Shown here piece by piece: positions 27,669 through 35,559 of a DNA stretch of 64,000 nt. Below the pieces are notes generated by a model, which had not been told where the DNA came from, ran no database searches, and saw only the letters and a program-made list of their open reading frames with translations. The stretch spans positions 3,267,488 to 3,331,487 of the forward strand of contig NZ_CP070608.1 in assembly GCF_017068455.1 (NCBI RefSeq), written 5' to 3'. The translations under genes and the position numbers were made by a program. This DNA is from Fulvivirga lutea (lineage in GTDB: Bacteria; Bacteroidota; Bacteroidia; Cytophagales; Cyclobacteriaceae). The stretch's first letter is position 1. Every line of letters starts with the position of its first letter.

Positions 27669-28573
27669 TCTGTAAGGCAATATTTTAATAGACATGAAGA
27701 TTCTTCAAGGTCATTCATAAAGGCGTTACCTGAATGTAATTGAGAAATGAAATACTTCATTTGATTTTCATAAGTATTTTCTTTTTTTAAATCTTCAAAT
27801 ATCAGTAATCCATTTGAATCTGTTATTTTACCATGAAGTAAATCTACAATCCAGGTAGTATCATCAAAAACAATTTCCATTTGACGTTTTGGATCTCTTC
27901 TGAAATAATTTAAACTGATTGTTATATTCATGCGATCATATTCCAACCAATACTGTGCGCTATCAATAGAATTGATTTCCAAATCAGATATTTTTCTTCT
28001 TTTTGATTCTACCTTGTTTGGAGTGCCAAAAAGCCAAAAAGTATAATCTAGCTCATGTATCAAATCCAGATGAACTCCACCTCCCAAATCTTTATTTGCA
28101 CTATAGACTCTTCTATAATCTCTACTTGGTCTCCAGTCAGGTAAATATGAGCCACAATAAGTTTGTATCTCTATTATCCTTTTTCCTTCCAAATTTTCTT
28201 TTAACCATTTAATAAGTGGGTTGAATCGAAAGTTGAATGCTGTGTAGGTTCTTATCCCAACTTCCTTGATTTTTTTGAGAACTGCATCTGTGCCATCTAA
28301 GGTGTTAAATGGTGGTTTTTCTACAAATAAAGGGACTTTATATTTTAGACATTGCGTAATTGTTTCAAGGTGTTGACTTGTGACATTACTCACTATTATA
28401 AAATCCAAGTCATCAGGAATATCCTTCCAATCGTATATATTAATAATTCCTGTATTTGACTTTGCATTGGTTTTTGACCTTAAGGCCCATATTGAACACT
28501 CTGCATTAACAGTTCTTAGTGCAGCTATATGCTTTGATGCTATAGAACCCAGACCTATTATTAAAACTTTCAC
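27665..28573 (-). CDS. Gfo/Idh/MocA family oxidoreductase (3 of 3)
   Basis: A 302-residue oxidoreductase with VLIIGLGSIASKHIAALR at the N-terminus, PLFVEKPPFNTLDG as the EKP motif at about residue 92, and GGGVHLDLIHELDYTFWLFG containing the family's conserved GG-x-x-x-D-x-x-H-E/D segment. The start is GTG, overlapping the upstream TGA (GTGA). It follows the CMP-nonulosonate cytidylyltransferase gene, so it is likely part of the same sugar pathway. The substrate is not visible in the sequence. Confidence 0.82.
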   Translation of the reverse strand: MKVLIIGLGSIASKHIAALRTVNAECSIWALRSKTNAKSNTGIINIYDWKDIPDDLDFIIVSNVTSQHLETITQCLKYKVPLFVEKPPFNTLDGTDAVLKKIKEVGIRTYTAFNFRFNPLIKWLKENLEGKRIIEIQTYCGSYLPDWRPSRDYRRVYSANKDLGGGVHLDLIHELDYTFWLFGTPNKVESKRRKISDLEINSIDSAQYWLEYDRMNITISLNYFRRDPKRQMEIVFDDTTWIVDLLHGKITDSNGLLIFEDLKKENTYENQMKYFISQLHSGNAFMNDLEESSCLLKYCLTE

Positions 28574-29289
28574 AATTTGAAATCAAGGAGATTTTCACGT
28601 AAGATTATTTCCATCACTGCAAAATCAAGTGGTTCATCAAGATCAAAACAAATGTGAGGCACTACATATGCCAAAGATCTAGGAGTAGTACTAATGACAT
28701 GACCTTCCTCAAAATATGCTCTTCTAAATATGTAAAATGAAGCATTCATGTCATAAACAATTGGTGCCTGCTGCCGGGATTTTATTTGATCCCCTCTCTT
28801 TACCACATGTACAAATCCATCAGATCCTTGTTCAACCATATTAAAGTATGGATTACGACTTGCTGGACTTACCGAGAATATATTTAAGGCTTCCGGATTA
28901 GATATAAGAATATCAAGTGCTGCAACGATATCATCAACATTCCTTAAAGGAGAGGTCACATCCATGTCAATAATAAAGTCGTACTTGTAGCCGTTTTTGA
29001 GCTCTTCATATTCCATTAAATCTCTAATAGCATCAATCTTGCCAGAAGTGTCAGTTGCTAAATAATCCGGGCGTCTATATTCACATTTCAAACCATACTC
29101 TAATGCTACTTGCTTTATCTCATCATCATCAGTACTGAGTGCAAAATCTGCTTTGTGAATTTTAGCAAATTCCAAACCTGTATTAATGGTATATGCAATT
29201 AAAGGTTTACCATTCAATATTTTTATGTTTTTACGTGGAATCCCTTTAGAGCCACCTCGGGCACATGTTGTTAATAATATCTTATTCAC
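28570..29289 (-). CDS. legF: CMP-nonulosonic acid cytidylyltransferase (LegF/NeuA-like)
   Basis: A 239-residue acylneuraminate cytidylyltransferase. LTTCARGGSKGIPRKNIK carries the CTP-binding motif, LSTDDDEI and DVTSPLRN follow, and the C-terminal FDLDEPLDFAVME completes the fold. It couples CMP to a sialic-acid-like sugar. The IPRKNIK and DVTSPLRN variants and the adjacent PtmE, LegG and LegI genes favour legionaminic acid or an analogue over sialic acid. The start is GTG in a GTGA overlap with the upstream gene. It shares no obvious fusion domain. Confidence 0.88.
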   Translation of the reverse strand: MNKILLTTCARGGSKGIPRKNIKILNGKPLIAYTINTGLEFAKIHKADFALSTDDDEIKQVALEYGLKCEYRRPDYLATDTSGKIDAIRDLMEYEELKNGYKYDFIIDMDVTSPLRNVDDIVAALDILISNPEALNIFSVSPASRNPYFNMVEQGSDGFVHVVKRGDQIKSRQQAPIVYDMNASFYIFRRAYFEEGHVISTTPRSLAYVVPHICFDLDEPLDFAVMEIILRENLLDFKL

Positions 29290-30332
29290 AAATTAAGATG
29301 TTTAATATCTGCCTGAGCTTTTTCAAAATCTTTTGGCTTTCCTATATCCAACCAATATTGTCTCATTGGGTAGGAAATTACTTTATACCCTTCCTGAAGC
29401 AGTTTTTGCATAAAATCTGTACTGTTGTAGAAAGTATCAATTGGAATCTTTTTAAGCAATTCAGCCTTGATTAAGTATATCCCACCATTAGAGTAAAAGG
29501 TATAAGTAGGCTTTTCAGAAAATGAAATGATTTTATTATCAGAAGTTTCAAGTACCGCATAGGGGACGTCAATGCTGTAAGGTATCGTAGCAATTGCCAT
29601 ATCTGCATCTTGTTCCATAAAATACAGAAAAAAATCTTCGTAGTCTATAGCAGTCAGTATATCCGAATTTGTTACCAGAACATAGTCATGCTCAAATTCT
29701 TTGATCTTGCTTACAGCACCAATTGTTCCTAGAGGCTTATCTTCTTTTATATATCTTATATCAATTCCTCGATTCTTACCGTCCCCAAAATATTCCTCTA
29801 ATTGTTCTCCTAAATATCCTAAGGATATCCAAAAATCATCAACTCCGAATTTTGATAACCTTTCAATGCAATACTCCATAATAGGTTTATTCCCAATTTT
29901 GAGTAATGGCTTTGGAACACTGTCTGTCAAAGGCTTCAGGCGAGACCCTTTCCCACCTGCCATTACAACGGCATCTAATGGTAGGTAAGATTGAAGAAAT
30001 CGAAAATTGATAATATTTACAACTTCATGTTCTCCATTTAAGACAGGAATTATTCTAAAATCATTCTCTCTCAGGTCAATTATTTGTTCGAGCGAGTAGT
30101 TGTTTTTATTAACATATTTAGGATTTGCTTGAATAAAATCCTCCACCTTATCTTCTGTACTAAGGTTCTTCAAAAATCCCCTTCTGACATCACCATCAGT
30201 TAAAGAACCAATTAGTCTCTTTTGGTCATCAACTACAAATAAAATGGCATCCATCGCCAAGGTATTTAACCTAGTCAAGGCTTCACGGATCTGACTACCT
30301 TTAAGTATTAGATGGTCATTAAAATTTCTCAC
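29286..30332 (-). CDS. ptmE: CBS-domain nucleotidyltransferase (PtmE-like, GlcN-1-P guanylyltransferase)
   Basis: A 348-residue fusion protein. Two CBS motifs occupy about residues 10-112 (ILFVVDDQKRLIGSLTDGDV is the first). A sugar-phosphate nucleotidyltransferase domain starts at about 118 with VVMAGGKGSRLKPLTDSVPK, the NTP-binding signature, followed by PKPLLKIGNKPIMEY. This architecture is that of PtmE, which makes GDP-glucosamine in the Campylobacter legionaminic acid route. It indicates that the precursor here is GDP-linked rather than UDP-linked. The start is GTG. The CBS pair may sense adenine nucleotides, which is inference. Confidence 0.85.
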   Translation of the reverse strand: MRNFNDHLILKGSQIREALTRLNTLAMDAILFVVDDQKRLIGSLTDGDVRRGFLKNLSTEDKVEDFIQANPKYVNKNNYSLEQIIDLRENDFRIIPVLNGEHEVVNIINFRFLQSYLPLDAVVMAGGKGSRLKPLTDSVPKPLLKIGNKPIMEYCIERLSKFGVDDFWISLGYLGEQLEEYFGDGKNRGIDIRYIKEDKPLGTIGAVSKIKEFEHDYVLVTNSDILTAIDYEDFFLYFMEQDADMAIATIPYSIDVPYAVLETSDNKIISFSEKPTYTFYSNGGIYLIKAELLKKIPIDTFYNSTDFMQKLLQEGYKVISYPMRQYWLDIGKPKDFEKAQADIKHLNL

Positions 30333-30336
30333 AATT

Positions 30337-31434
30337 TTATCCTTTAATTATTTGAATTATCGTTTCAACTGCGCCTTCCTTTTTGTAAATATTATCACCG
30401 TTAAAATTCTCCTTAGTATAAATCTTATTTACAGATGCTACAATTTGATCAACAGAAAATTCAGCATTTATAATATTTTTACTCTGAGCTCTTCCCTTCT
30501 GTCTTTCACCAACGTTTACGACATATTTACCAAATGATGCAGCTTCAATTATACCACTTGAAGAATTGCCCAGTAATAACTTACAATACTTAATGGCAGA
30601 AAAATAATTTGATTTTCCAAAATTCTCTATCAATACAATCCTTTCAGGATAAGCTTCATGTAACAGATTCAATTCATTTCTGAATAAAGAACCATAAGTA
30701 TCTGCATTGGGCATAGTAATTACCAAATTTATCCTACTGGATATACTTTCAAGGGCTTCATACATTATCTTGGCATATTTCTTATTATGACCTGAGTCTA
30801 TTGTTTCAGGATGGAAGGTTGTAAGAATATATTCATTATCAGGAATATTATACTTTTCAAAGAACTCTTCTCTTTCCAACATAGGAACGGCAGCAATCTC
30901 TGATAAACTAAGCGATCCAACTGAAAAGACATTTTCCTTCGTTCCAATAAGCTCCTTTACCTTTTGAGCATAAACTTCTGTTGTAGTGAAGTGCCATGAG
31001 GATGCCAATGTTATCTGATGTCTATAAATATTATCAATAGCACCCAAAGTAGTTTCTCCACCATGGATGTGGGCATATTTAATTCCAAAAGGAATACCAG
31101 CTTGAACAGCTGCGCTCATTTCAAATCTATCTCCTAAACAAAATACTATATCAAATGAATGTTCTTTATAAAATTCAGCAAATTTCATTACGGTAAGTCC
31201 GTAACTTGAAGAAATGGAAGTCTCATCATCATTAGCAAGAACTGTAGAAATCTTATGTATAATATCAAATCCATCTTCCTTAATATCACTAATCGTATAA
31301 CCATGATATTTTGATAAATGTGTTCCAAAAGCAATTATCTCCAGGTGAATAGAATTGTCTTTTTTTAAGGCATTTAATAATGGCATATAAATTCCATAAT
31401 CAGCTCTTGAGCTCGTTAATATTCCAATTTTCAT
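30337..31434 (-). CDS. legG: Hydrolysing nucleotide-sugar 2-epimerase (LegG/NeuC-like)
   Basis: A 365-residue NeuC-family enzyme that removes the nucleotide and inverts C2, giving a ManNAc-like sugar for nonulosonate synthesis. It has KIGILTSSRADYGIY, CLGDRFEMSAAV, HIHGGETTLGAID and LLGNSSSGIIEAASFGK. The ATG giving MKIGIL overlaps the TGA of the upstream synthase (ATGA), so an ATG five codons earlier is rejected. With PtmE and LegI adjacent, the likely substrate is GDP-N,N'-diacylbacillosamine. The UDP-GlcNAc-hydrolysing sialic acid version cannot be excluded by motif alone. Confidence 0.88.
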   Translation of the reverse strand: MKIGILTSSRADYGIYMPLLNALKKDNSIHLEIIAFGTHLSKYHGYTISDIKEDGFDIIHKISTVLANDDETSISSSYGLTVMKFAEFYKEHSFDIVFCLGDRFEMSAAVQAGIPFGIKYAHIHGGETTLGAIDNIYRHQITLASSWHFTTTEVYAQKVKELIGTKENVFSVGSLSLSEIAAVPMLEREEFFEKYNIPDNEYILTTFHPETIDSGHNKKYAKIMYEALESISSRINLVITMPNADTYGSLFRNELNLLHEAYPERIVLIENFGKSNYFSAIKYCKLLLGNSSSGIIEAASFGKYVVNVGERQKGRAQSKNIINAEFSVDQIVASVNKIYTKENFNGDNIYKKEGAVETIIQIIKG

Positions 31435-32456
31435 TGAATATCCTCCCATTTAACTTTTGTGAATGCTTTCAGCTTTTTGTTAGTAGTTTTCCCAATAACT
31501 TCATTCCATAACATAGGAGATATACCATCTCCTGGACGAAGAGGAATTAAGTCAGATTCAGCTAAAACCATACCTTGATCAATGTCCTTAGATAGATGAA
31601 TGCTTTTTCGTGCTATTGATATATTTTTTAATTCACTAGGACTTGGCTCTTTCAACCCATCTTTTGAAATCGCCATTTCAATATTTCTAATGCTACGGAC
31701 CATATTAAATAATTCTTCTGGCTCCAAAGAGGCCTTATGATCAGGTCCTGGTAAAGTTCTGTCCAATGTAAAATGCTTCTCAATTATACAGGCTCCCAAG
31801 GCAACAGCAGCAACTGGTACTTCTATACCCAATGTATGATCAGAATATCCAACCTTTAAGTTGAGTTTATGAGCCATTGTCAACATTGCTTTTAAGTTGA
31901 CATCATTCATTGGAGTAGGATATTCAGTATTACAATGAAGAAGAGTTATTTTAGAATTAGACTGTCCATATTTTTTTAGCACATTCACAGCATCTTCTAC
32001 TTCATCAAGGGTAGCCATTCCTGTCGAAAGAACAACAGGTTTTCCAGTTTTCGCTACAGTTTTCAAATATGGGAAATTAGTGATTTCACCACTTGGACAT
32101 TTGAAAAAATCTATATTTAATCCATTTAAATAATGTATACCTTCTACATCAAAAGCAGTAGATAGAAATTTAATTCCGCATTCATTACAGTGATCTATAA
32201 GTAGTTTGTGATCAGTATTTGAAAGTTCAAGCTTTTTAAGCATCTCAAATTGTGTTACATGGCCGTCATTTGTATTTACAGCCTGATATTCAGCCTTGAG
32301 AGCCTCCTTACTTACAAGTTTTTCAGCGTGAAATGATTGGAATTTAACGTAATCAGCACCTGCTTTTGAGGCTTTTTCTATTAGCTTCTTTGCTAATGAC
32401 ATATCCCCATTATGATTAACTCCAGCCTCTGCTATAATTATTACTTTATTACTCAT
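31431..32456 (-). CDS. legI: Nonulosonic acid synthase (LegI/NeuB-like)
   Basis: A 341-residue synthase condensing phosphoenolpyruvate with a six-carbon amino sugar to a nine-carbon acid. It begins VIIIAEAGVNHNGDMSLAK, the family hallmark, with ADYVKFQSF and KCPSGEITNFPYL in the barrel. The C-terminal SAF/antifreeze-like domain starts around residue 282 (SIHLSKDIDQGMVLAESDL). The neighbours LegG and LegB suggest legionaminic acid or an N-formyl analogue. The ATG overlaps the TGA of the formyltransferase gene. Confidence 0.9.
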   Translation of the reverse strand: MSNKVIIIAEAGVNHNGDMSLAKKLIEKASKAGADYVKFQSFHAEKLVSKEALKAEYQAVNTNDGHVTQFEMLKKLELSNTDHKLLIDHCNECGIKFLSTAFDVEGIHYLNGLNIDFFKCPSGEITNFPYLKTVAKTGKPVVLSTGMATLDEVEDAVNVLKKYGQSNSKITLLHCNTEYPTPMNDVNLKAMLTMAHKLNLKVGYSDHTLGIEVPVAAVALGACIIEKHFTLDRTLPGPDHKASLEPEELFNMVRSIRNIEMAISKDGLKEPSPSELKNISIARKSIHLSKDIDQGMVLAESDLIPLRPGDGISPMLWNEVIGKTTNKKLKAFTKVKWEDIQ

Positions 32457-33346
32457 TCCAACTTATCTCCAACTCTTAATTTAATTTTAGATTCTATTTC
32501 GAGAATTTCGATAAAAGAATCCTTCGTTTTCACCAAGAAGCCGTCATTTGTTTTTTTTAGAAGTTGCCCTGGAGTGTTTATATAGCAAGGTGCATCTTGA
32601 ATCAACCGTGCCCGATTGATTTTGACTTTATTATAGCCAAGGGTAGCTGTAGCTATTGGTCCTGGCTTGGCAATCGCTCTTATAAAATTAAATAACTCTC
32701 TTGAAGTCATGTTCCAATCAATATTTTCATCACCAGGTCCTCTTCTTCCACAGTAAAAACCTTCTGGATGTATTTCGGATTGTTGAATTCTGTCAGCTTT
32801 ATTATTTTGTATTAATTTAACTGCATCATATAAAATTGAAGCACATTCATTATGTGCGACATCCAGTAATGTCGAATAATCATCATTATCAGTTATTGGA
32901 AAGGATCGCTGTAGAATAATGTCACCTGTATCTATCCCCTCATCCATATAATGAACAGTTATACCAAATTCCTTTTCATCATTTATCAAAGCCCAGTTTA
33001 AAATGTTTCTCCCACGATAAAATGGGAGTTTACCAGCATGGCAATTAATAGTTTTTAATTTAGGAAGATTGATTATCCGCTCTCGAAATATCTGATCGAA
33101 ACTCATAGAAACAAACAGATCACAGTCATATGAAGTCGCTATTTCTAGGAAATCATTAGAATTAATTTTAACTCCTTTAAAAAAGGGAATATCATACTTT
33201 TGAGAAAAAGTAAAAAGTGTATCGTCAGTTGAATCTGTTCTTGGAACAATAAAGACTATTTCAATATTTTCATCTGAAATCAATAAGTGAAATGCTTTAT
33301 GCGACCAAGGTCCATCAGCAAAATATCCAATTTTTAGTCTATTCAT
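32453..33346 (-). CDS. Sugar N-formyltransferase-like protein
   Basis: A 297-residue protein of the methionyl-tRNA formyltransferase fold. The catalytic triad is visible: Asn101 and His103 in INCHAGKLPFYRGRN, and Asp139 in EGIDTGD. Sugar formyltransferases with this layout move a formyl group from N10-formyl-THF to the amino group of a nucleotide-linked sugar. It sits between LegB and LegI, where LegC/LegH would be expected, so the acyl group on the amino sugar may be formyl rather than acetyl. It is too short and wrongly placed to be the housekeeping Fmt. The exact amine is unknown. Confidence 0.8.
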   Translation of the reverse strand: MNRLKIGYFADGPWSHKAFHLLISDENIEIVFIVPRTDSTDDTLFTFSQKYDIPFFKGVKINSNDFLEIATSYDCDLFVSMSFDQIFRERIINLPKLKTINCHAGKLPFYRGRNILNWALINDEKEFGITVHYMDEGIDTGDIILQRSFPITDNDDYSTLLDVAHNECASILYDAVKLIQNNKADRIQQSEIHPEGFYCGRRGPGDENIDWNMTSRELFNFIRAIAKPGPIATATLGYNKVKINRARLIQDAPCYINTPGQLLKKTNDGFLVKTKDSFIEILEIESKIKLRVGDKLE

Positions 33347-33351
33347 GTGAA

Positions 33352-34350
33352 TTAAATATTGTAGATATCTGCCTTATAATGTGTTAAATTATTTTCATTT
33401 CTAAACCAATCGATTGTTTCTTTCAAGCCACTTTTAAGTGTATACTTTTGTTCCCAATTTGTATATTCCATCAATTTCTTATTGGATCCATATAGTCGAA
33501 ACACCTCACTTTTTTCAGGTCTTAATCTTTGTTCATCACTTACAACTTTAGCTTTAGGGTTAATCTGATTTATTAATTCCTTTGCTAGATCACCAATCGA
33601 GATTTCTGATTCTGTTGCTATATTTACCTCATGACCTATCAAAGCTTCAGTTTTTGCAATTTGCAAAAACCCCTCTACTGTGTCTTTTACAAATAGCAAA
33701 TCCCTGGTGGGTGTTACATCACCTAACTTTATTTCTTCATAGCCCTCCAATAATTGTGTTATAATTGTTGGAATTACAGCCCTGGCAGATTGTCTGGGTC
33801 CATAGGTATTAAAAGGTCGTACGATTGTCAAAGGGATATTAAAACTTCTAAAGAAAGAATCGGCTATACAATCGGCACCAATTTTTGAGGCTGAATATGG
33901 TGATTGTGGCTGCTTCGGATGACTTTCGGTTATAGGCACAAATTGAGCTGTGCCATACACTTCAGATGTTGAAGTAACAAGAACACGCTCTACTTCAAGG
34001 TCTTTAGCCGCCTGTATTATATTTAGAGTACCTTTTACATTGGTATCTATATATGAATCTGGTGAATGATAACTAAATGGTATTGCAATAAGAGCGGCTA
34101 AATGAAATACAACTTCAATATCTTTCATGGCCGTGCGTACCCCATTGGGGTCTCTAATATCTCCTGTAAATACTTCAATGTTATTTAAATCTTCATTATC
34201 TATCGTATCTAACCATCCCCAGTTATTAAATGAATTATAAAAACAAAAAGCTCTTACTTTGGCGCCTTCCTTTACTAAACTTTCAACCAAATGACTTCCG
34301 ATAAACCCATCGGCACCTGTCACTAATATTTTCTTGTTATGAAGTTTCAT
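33352..34350 (-). CDS. legB: Nucleotide-sugar 4,6-dehydratase (LegB-like)
   Basis: A 332-residue extended SDR. KILVTGADGFIGSHLVESL binds NAD. The catalytic region includes TSTSEVYGTAQ and SPYSASKIGAD (Tyr-x-x-x-Lys). NTYGPRQSARAVIP and GDVTPTRDLLFVKDT match the LegB branch, which dehydrates GDP-GlcNAc to a 4-keto-6-deoxy sugar, the first committed step to legionaminic acid. The SDR is followed after 5 bases by the formyltransferase gene. No aminotransferase to act on its 4-keto product lies in this cassette. Confidence 0.88.
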   Translation of the reverse strand: MKLHNKKILVTGADGFIGSHLVESLVKEGAKVRAFCFYNSFNNWGWLDTIDNEDLNNIEVFTGDIRDPNGVRTAMKDIEVVFHLAALIAIPFSYHSPDSYIDTNVKGTLNIIQAAKDLEVERVLVTSTSEVYGTAQFVPITESHPKQPQSPYSASKIGADCIADSFFRSFNIPLTIVRPFNTYGPRQSARAVIPTIITQLLEGYEEIKLGDVTPTRDLLFVKDTVEGFLQIAKTEALIGHEVNIATESEISIGDLAKELINQINPKAKVVSDEQRLRPEKSEVFRLYGSNKKLMEYTNWEQKYTLKSGLKETIDWFRNENNLTHYKADIYNI

Positions 34351-34375
34351 CTACAATATTCTCTTCTAATAACAT

Positions 34376-34903
34376 TTATTTCTGTCCCCAAATTAATAAC
34401 CCTGAATCAAACTTTCTTACCTCCTCCAACTCATGCTCATTCATTAATTTATAACGCAATTTAAAACTCACTTCATTTTGTGCTTTTGTAAATAATTTTG
34501 AGACGTACGAACTATCAAGATTATTCCCAACTAATAAAAATTCTATATCCCCTCCATCATTACCATTTGTATAATCACCAATTAAATAGACTTTTTTAAG
34601 ATCTCCAATTTTCCTTAAGACATTTTCAATTAGCTTATCAATCCCTATATACTTAAGAACAATTTCATGAATATCATTAAAAAAGGCATGATCAGTATTA
34701 GCGGAAAATACCTTTTTGTTACCAATAAATTTGGAACATAGCAAACCTGCCTCCTCAAACTTATTCAGTTCTACCCTTATAGCATTTGTACTCACACCAA
34801 ACTCTACTTCAAGGTTTCTTAAATATGCCTGGTTATTCGTATTTAAGAAAAATTTTAAGAGCAGTTTAATTCTAGTTTTAGATGTTACTAAAGTATCTAA
34901 CAA
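34376..34903 (-). CDS. Winged-helix regulator with nucleotidyltransferase-like domain
   Basis: A 175-residue protein. Residues 1-65 form a winged-helix DNA-binding domain (TSKTRIKLLLKFFLN, FGVSTNAIRVELNKFEEAGL). Residues about 103-127 resemble the core of a MNT-type nucleotidyltransferase (KKVYLIGDYTNG, then GDIEFLLVG) with a D-x-E pair (Asp119, Glu121) but GD where GS is usual. Such proteins are found at the head of Bacteroidota glycan loci and are presumed regulators. The start appears to be TTG, as no ATG is available. It lies between the NusG-like gene and legB. Confidence 0.7.
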   Translation of the reverse strand: MLDTLVTSKTRIKLLLKFFLNTNNQAYLRNLEVEFGVSTNAIRVELNKFEEAGLLCSKFIGNKKVFSANTDHAFFNDIHEIVLKYIGIDKLIENVLRKIGDLKKVYLIGDYTNGNDGGDIEFLLVGNNLDSSYVSKLFTKAQNEVSFKLRYKLMNEHELEEVRKFDSGLLIWGQK

Positions 34904-34946
34904 CGTAGTTTTTATTAAATGAAATTACAAATAGGTAAAGCTTCGC

Positions 34947-34963
34947 CTCCTGAGTCACAGGAG
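34947..34963. repeat. Short inverted repeat in the NusG-regulator spacer
   Basis: CTCCTG and CAGGAG form a perfect 6-bp stem around a 5-base loop, in the 115-bp spacer between the NusG-like gene and the winged-helix regulator. No T-run follows on either strand, so it is not a standard terminator. It could be a protein-binding dyad or a pause/antitermination element for the NusG-like protein. The rest of the spacer shows nothing recognisable. Confidence 0.45.
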
Positions 34964-35018
34964 AATTGCGACAAATAATATTTTGATTAGAATAAGCAGG
35001 CCTCAGAATTTAAATAAA

Positions 35019-35507
35019 TTAATCCTTAGCCAAGGTCATAATAGGTACATGGGCCACGATTTGTATGCCCATTTCTTCAATTATAAGTTTGGCTTTATTA
35101 CCCTTAATGTGCGAGATTAAACCGTTTTTCCCTTTCATTGGACCTTCTTTAATACGAACTGGTGTTTCAATCTCCCATTCTGATATATTCTCTATCTCAA
35201 CATTTTCGTAATTACCCAAGAACTCCCTTATAATTGAGATCTCACTATCTCGAATTAAAGCAACTTTCCCGAGTCTCTTCACAAAACTCACTACTCCATT
35301 CGTATTTAATACTGTATAGTCAAGTTCGTTATCACACTTAAGAAATACATAAGACTTGAACACAGGTTCACTAACCTTCTTCTTACGGTCGCTCCATTGC
35401 CTGACAATAGTTTGTAATGGGCAATACACCTCTATCCCAAGAGATTCCAAAAGCTTTGTTACTTTTTTCTCATGTCTTGATTTAGTATATATTGCTTTCC
35501 AGGCCAT
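35019..35507 (-). CDS. NusG-like transcription antiterminator (UpxY family)
   Basis: A 162-residue NusG paralogue. WKAIYTKSRHEKKVTKLLE starts the NGN domain that binds RNA polymerase, and the KOW motif is in VRIKEGPMKGKNGLISHIKGNKAK near residue 120. Specialised NusG proteins of the UpxY/RfaH type let polymerase read through long capsule operons. Its place just after wza/wzc and before about 35 kb of co-directional genes fits that role. A dyad directly before its ATG (35509-35529) suggests control of its own expression. It is distinct from the essential housekeeping NusG. Confidence 0.9.
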   Translation of the reverse strand: MAWKAIYTKSRHEKKVTKLLESLGIEVYCPLQTIVRQWSDRKKKVSEPVFKSYVFLKCDNELDYTVLNTNGVVSFVKRLGKVALIRDSEISIIREFLGNYENVEIENISEWEIETPVRIKEGPMKGKNGLISHIKGNKAKLIIEEMGIQIVAHVPIMTLAKD

Positions 35508-35508
35508 A

Positions 35509-35529
35509 TTGAGTAAAAATATTACTCAA
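35509..35529 (-). promoter_or_regulatory. Dyad directly upstream of the NusG-like start codon
   Basis: TTGAGTAA and TTACTCAA form a perfect 8-bp inverted repeat with a 5-base AT loop, one base before the ATG at 35505-35507. In RNA it would fold into a hairpin near the translation start; in DNA it overlaps a -7-like element. Either use would regulate the NusG-like gene. Confidence 0.6.
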
Positions 35530-35534
35530 ATATA
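35527..35534 (-). promoter_or_regulatory. -7 promoter element for the NusG-like gene
   Basis: On the minus strand the bases are TATATTTG, an exact match to TAnnTTTG, about 20 bases before the NusG-like ATG. A TTTG on the same strand at 35547-35550 is only 12 bases upstream, shorter than normal -33 spacing, so the promoter may be weak or activator-dependent. It would start a second transcript inside the capsule operon. Confidence 0.4.
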
Positions 35535-35536
35535 AA

Positions 35537-35552
35537 ATTTTGAATTCAAAAT
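35537..35552. repeat. 16-bp perfect palindrome between wzc and the NusG-like gene
   Basis: ATTTTGAATTCAAAAT is a perfect palindrome within the 52-bp spacer, just upstream of the -7-like element. Its position fits an operator, though its AT-richness raises the odds of chance. The dimeric winged-helix regulator encoded next door is a possible binder; that is conjecture. Confidence 0.5.
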
Positions 35553-35559
35553 AGAGGTA

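Noticed and set aside
27669-27695. Upstream Met for the PtmA-like SDR
   Set aside because: The ATG at 27666-27668 forms an ATGA overlap with the preceding stop and starts the Rossmann fold at the normal distance.
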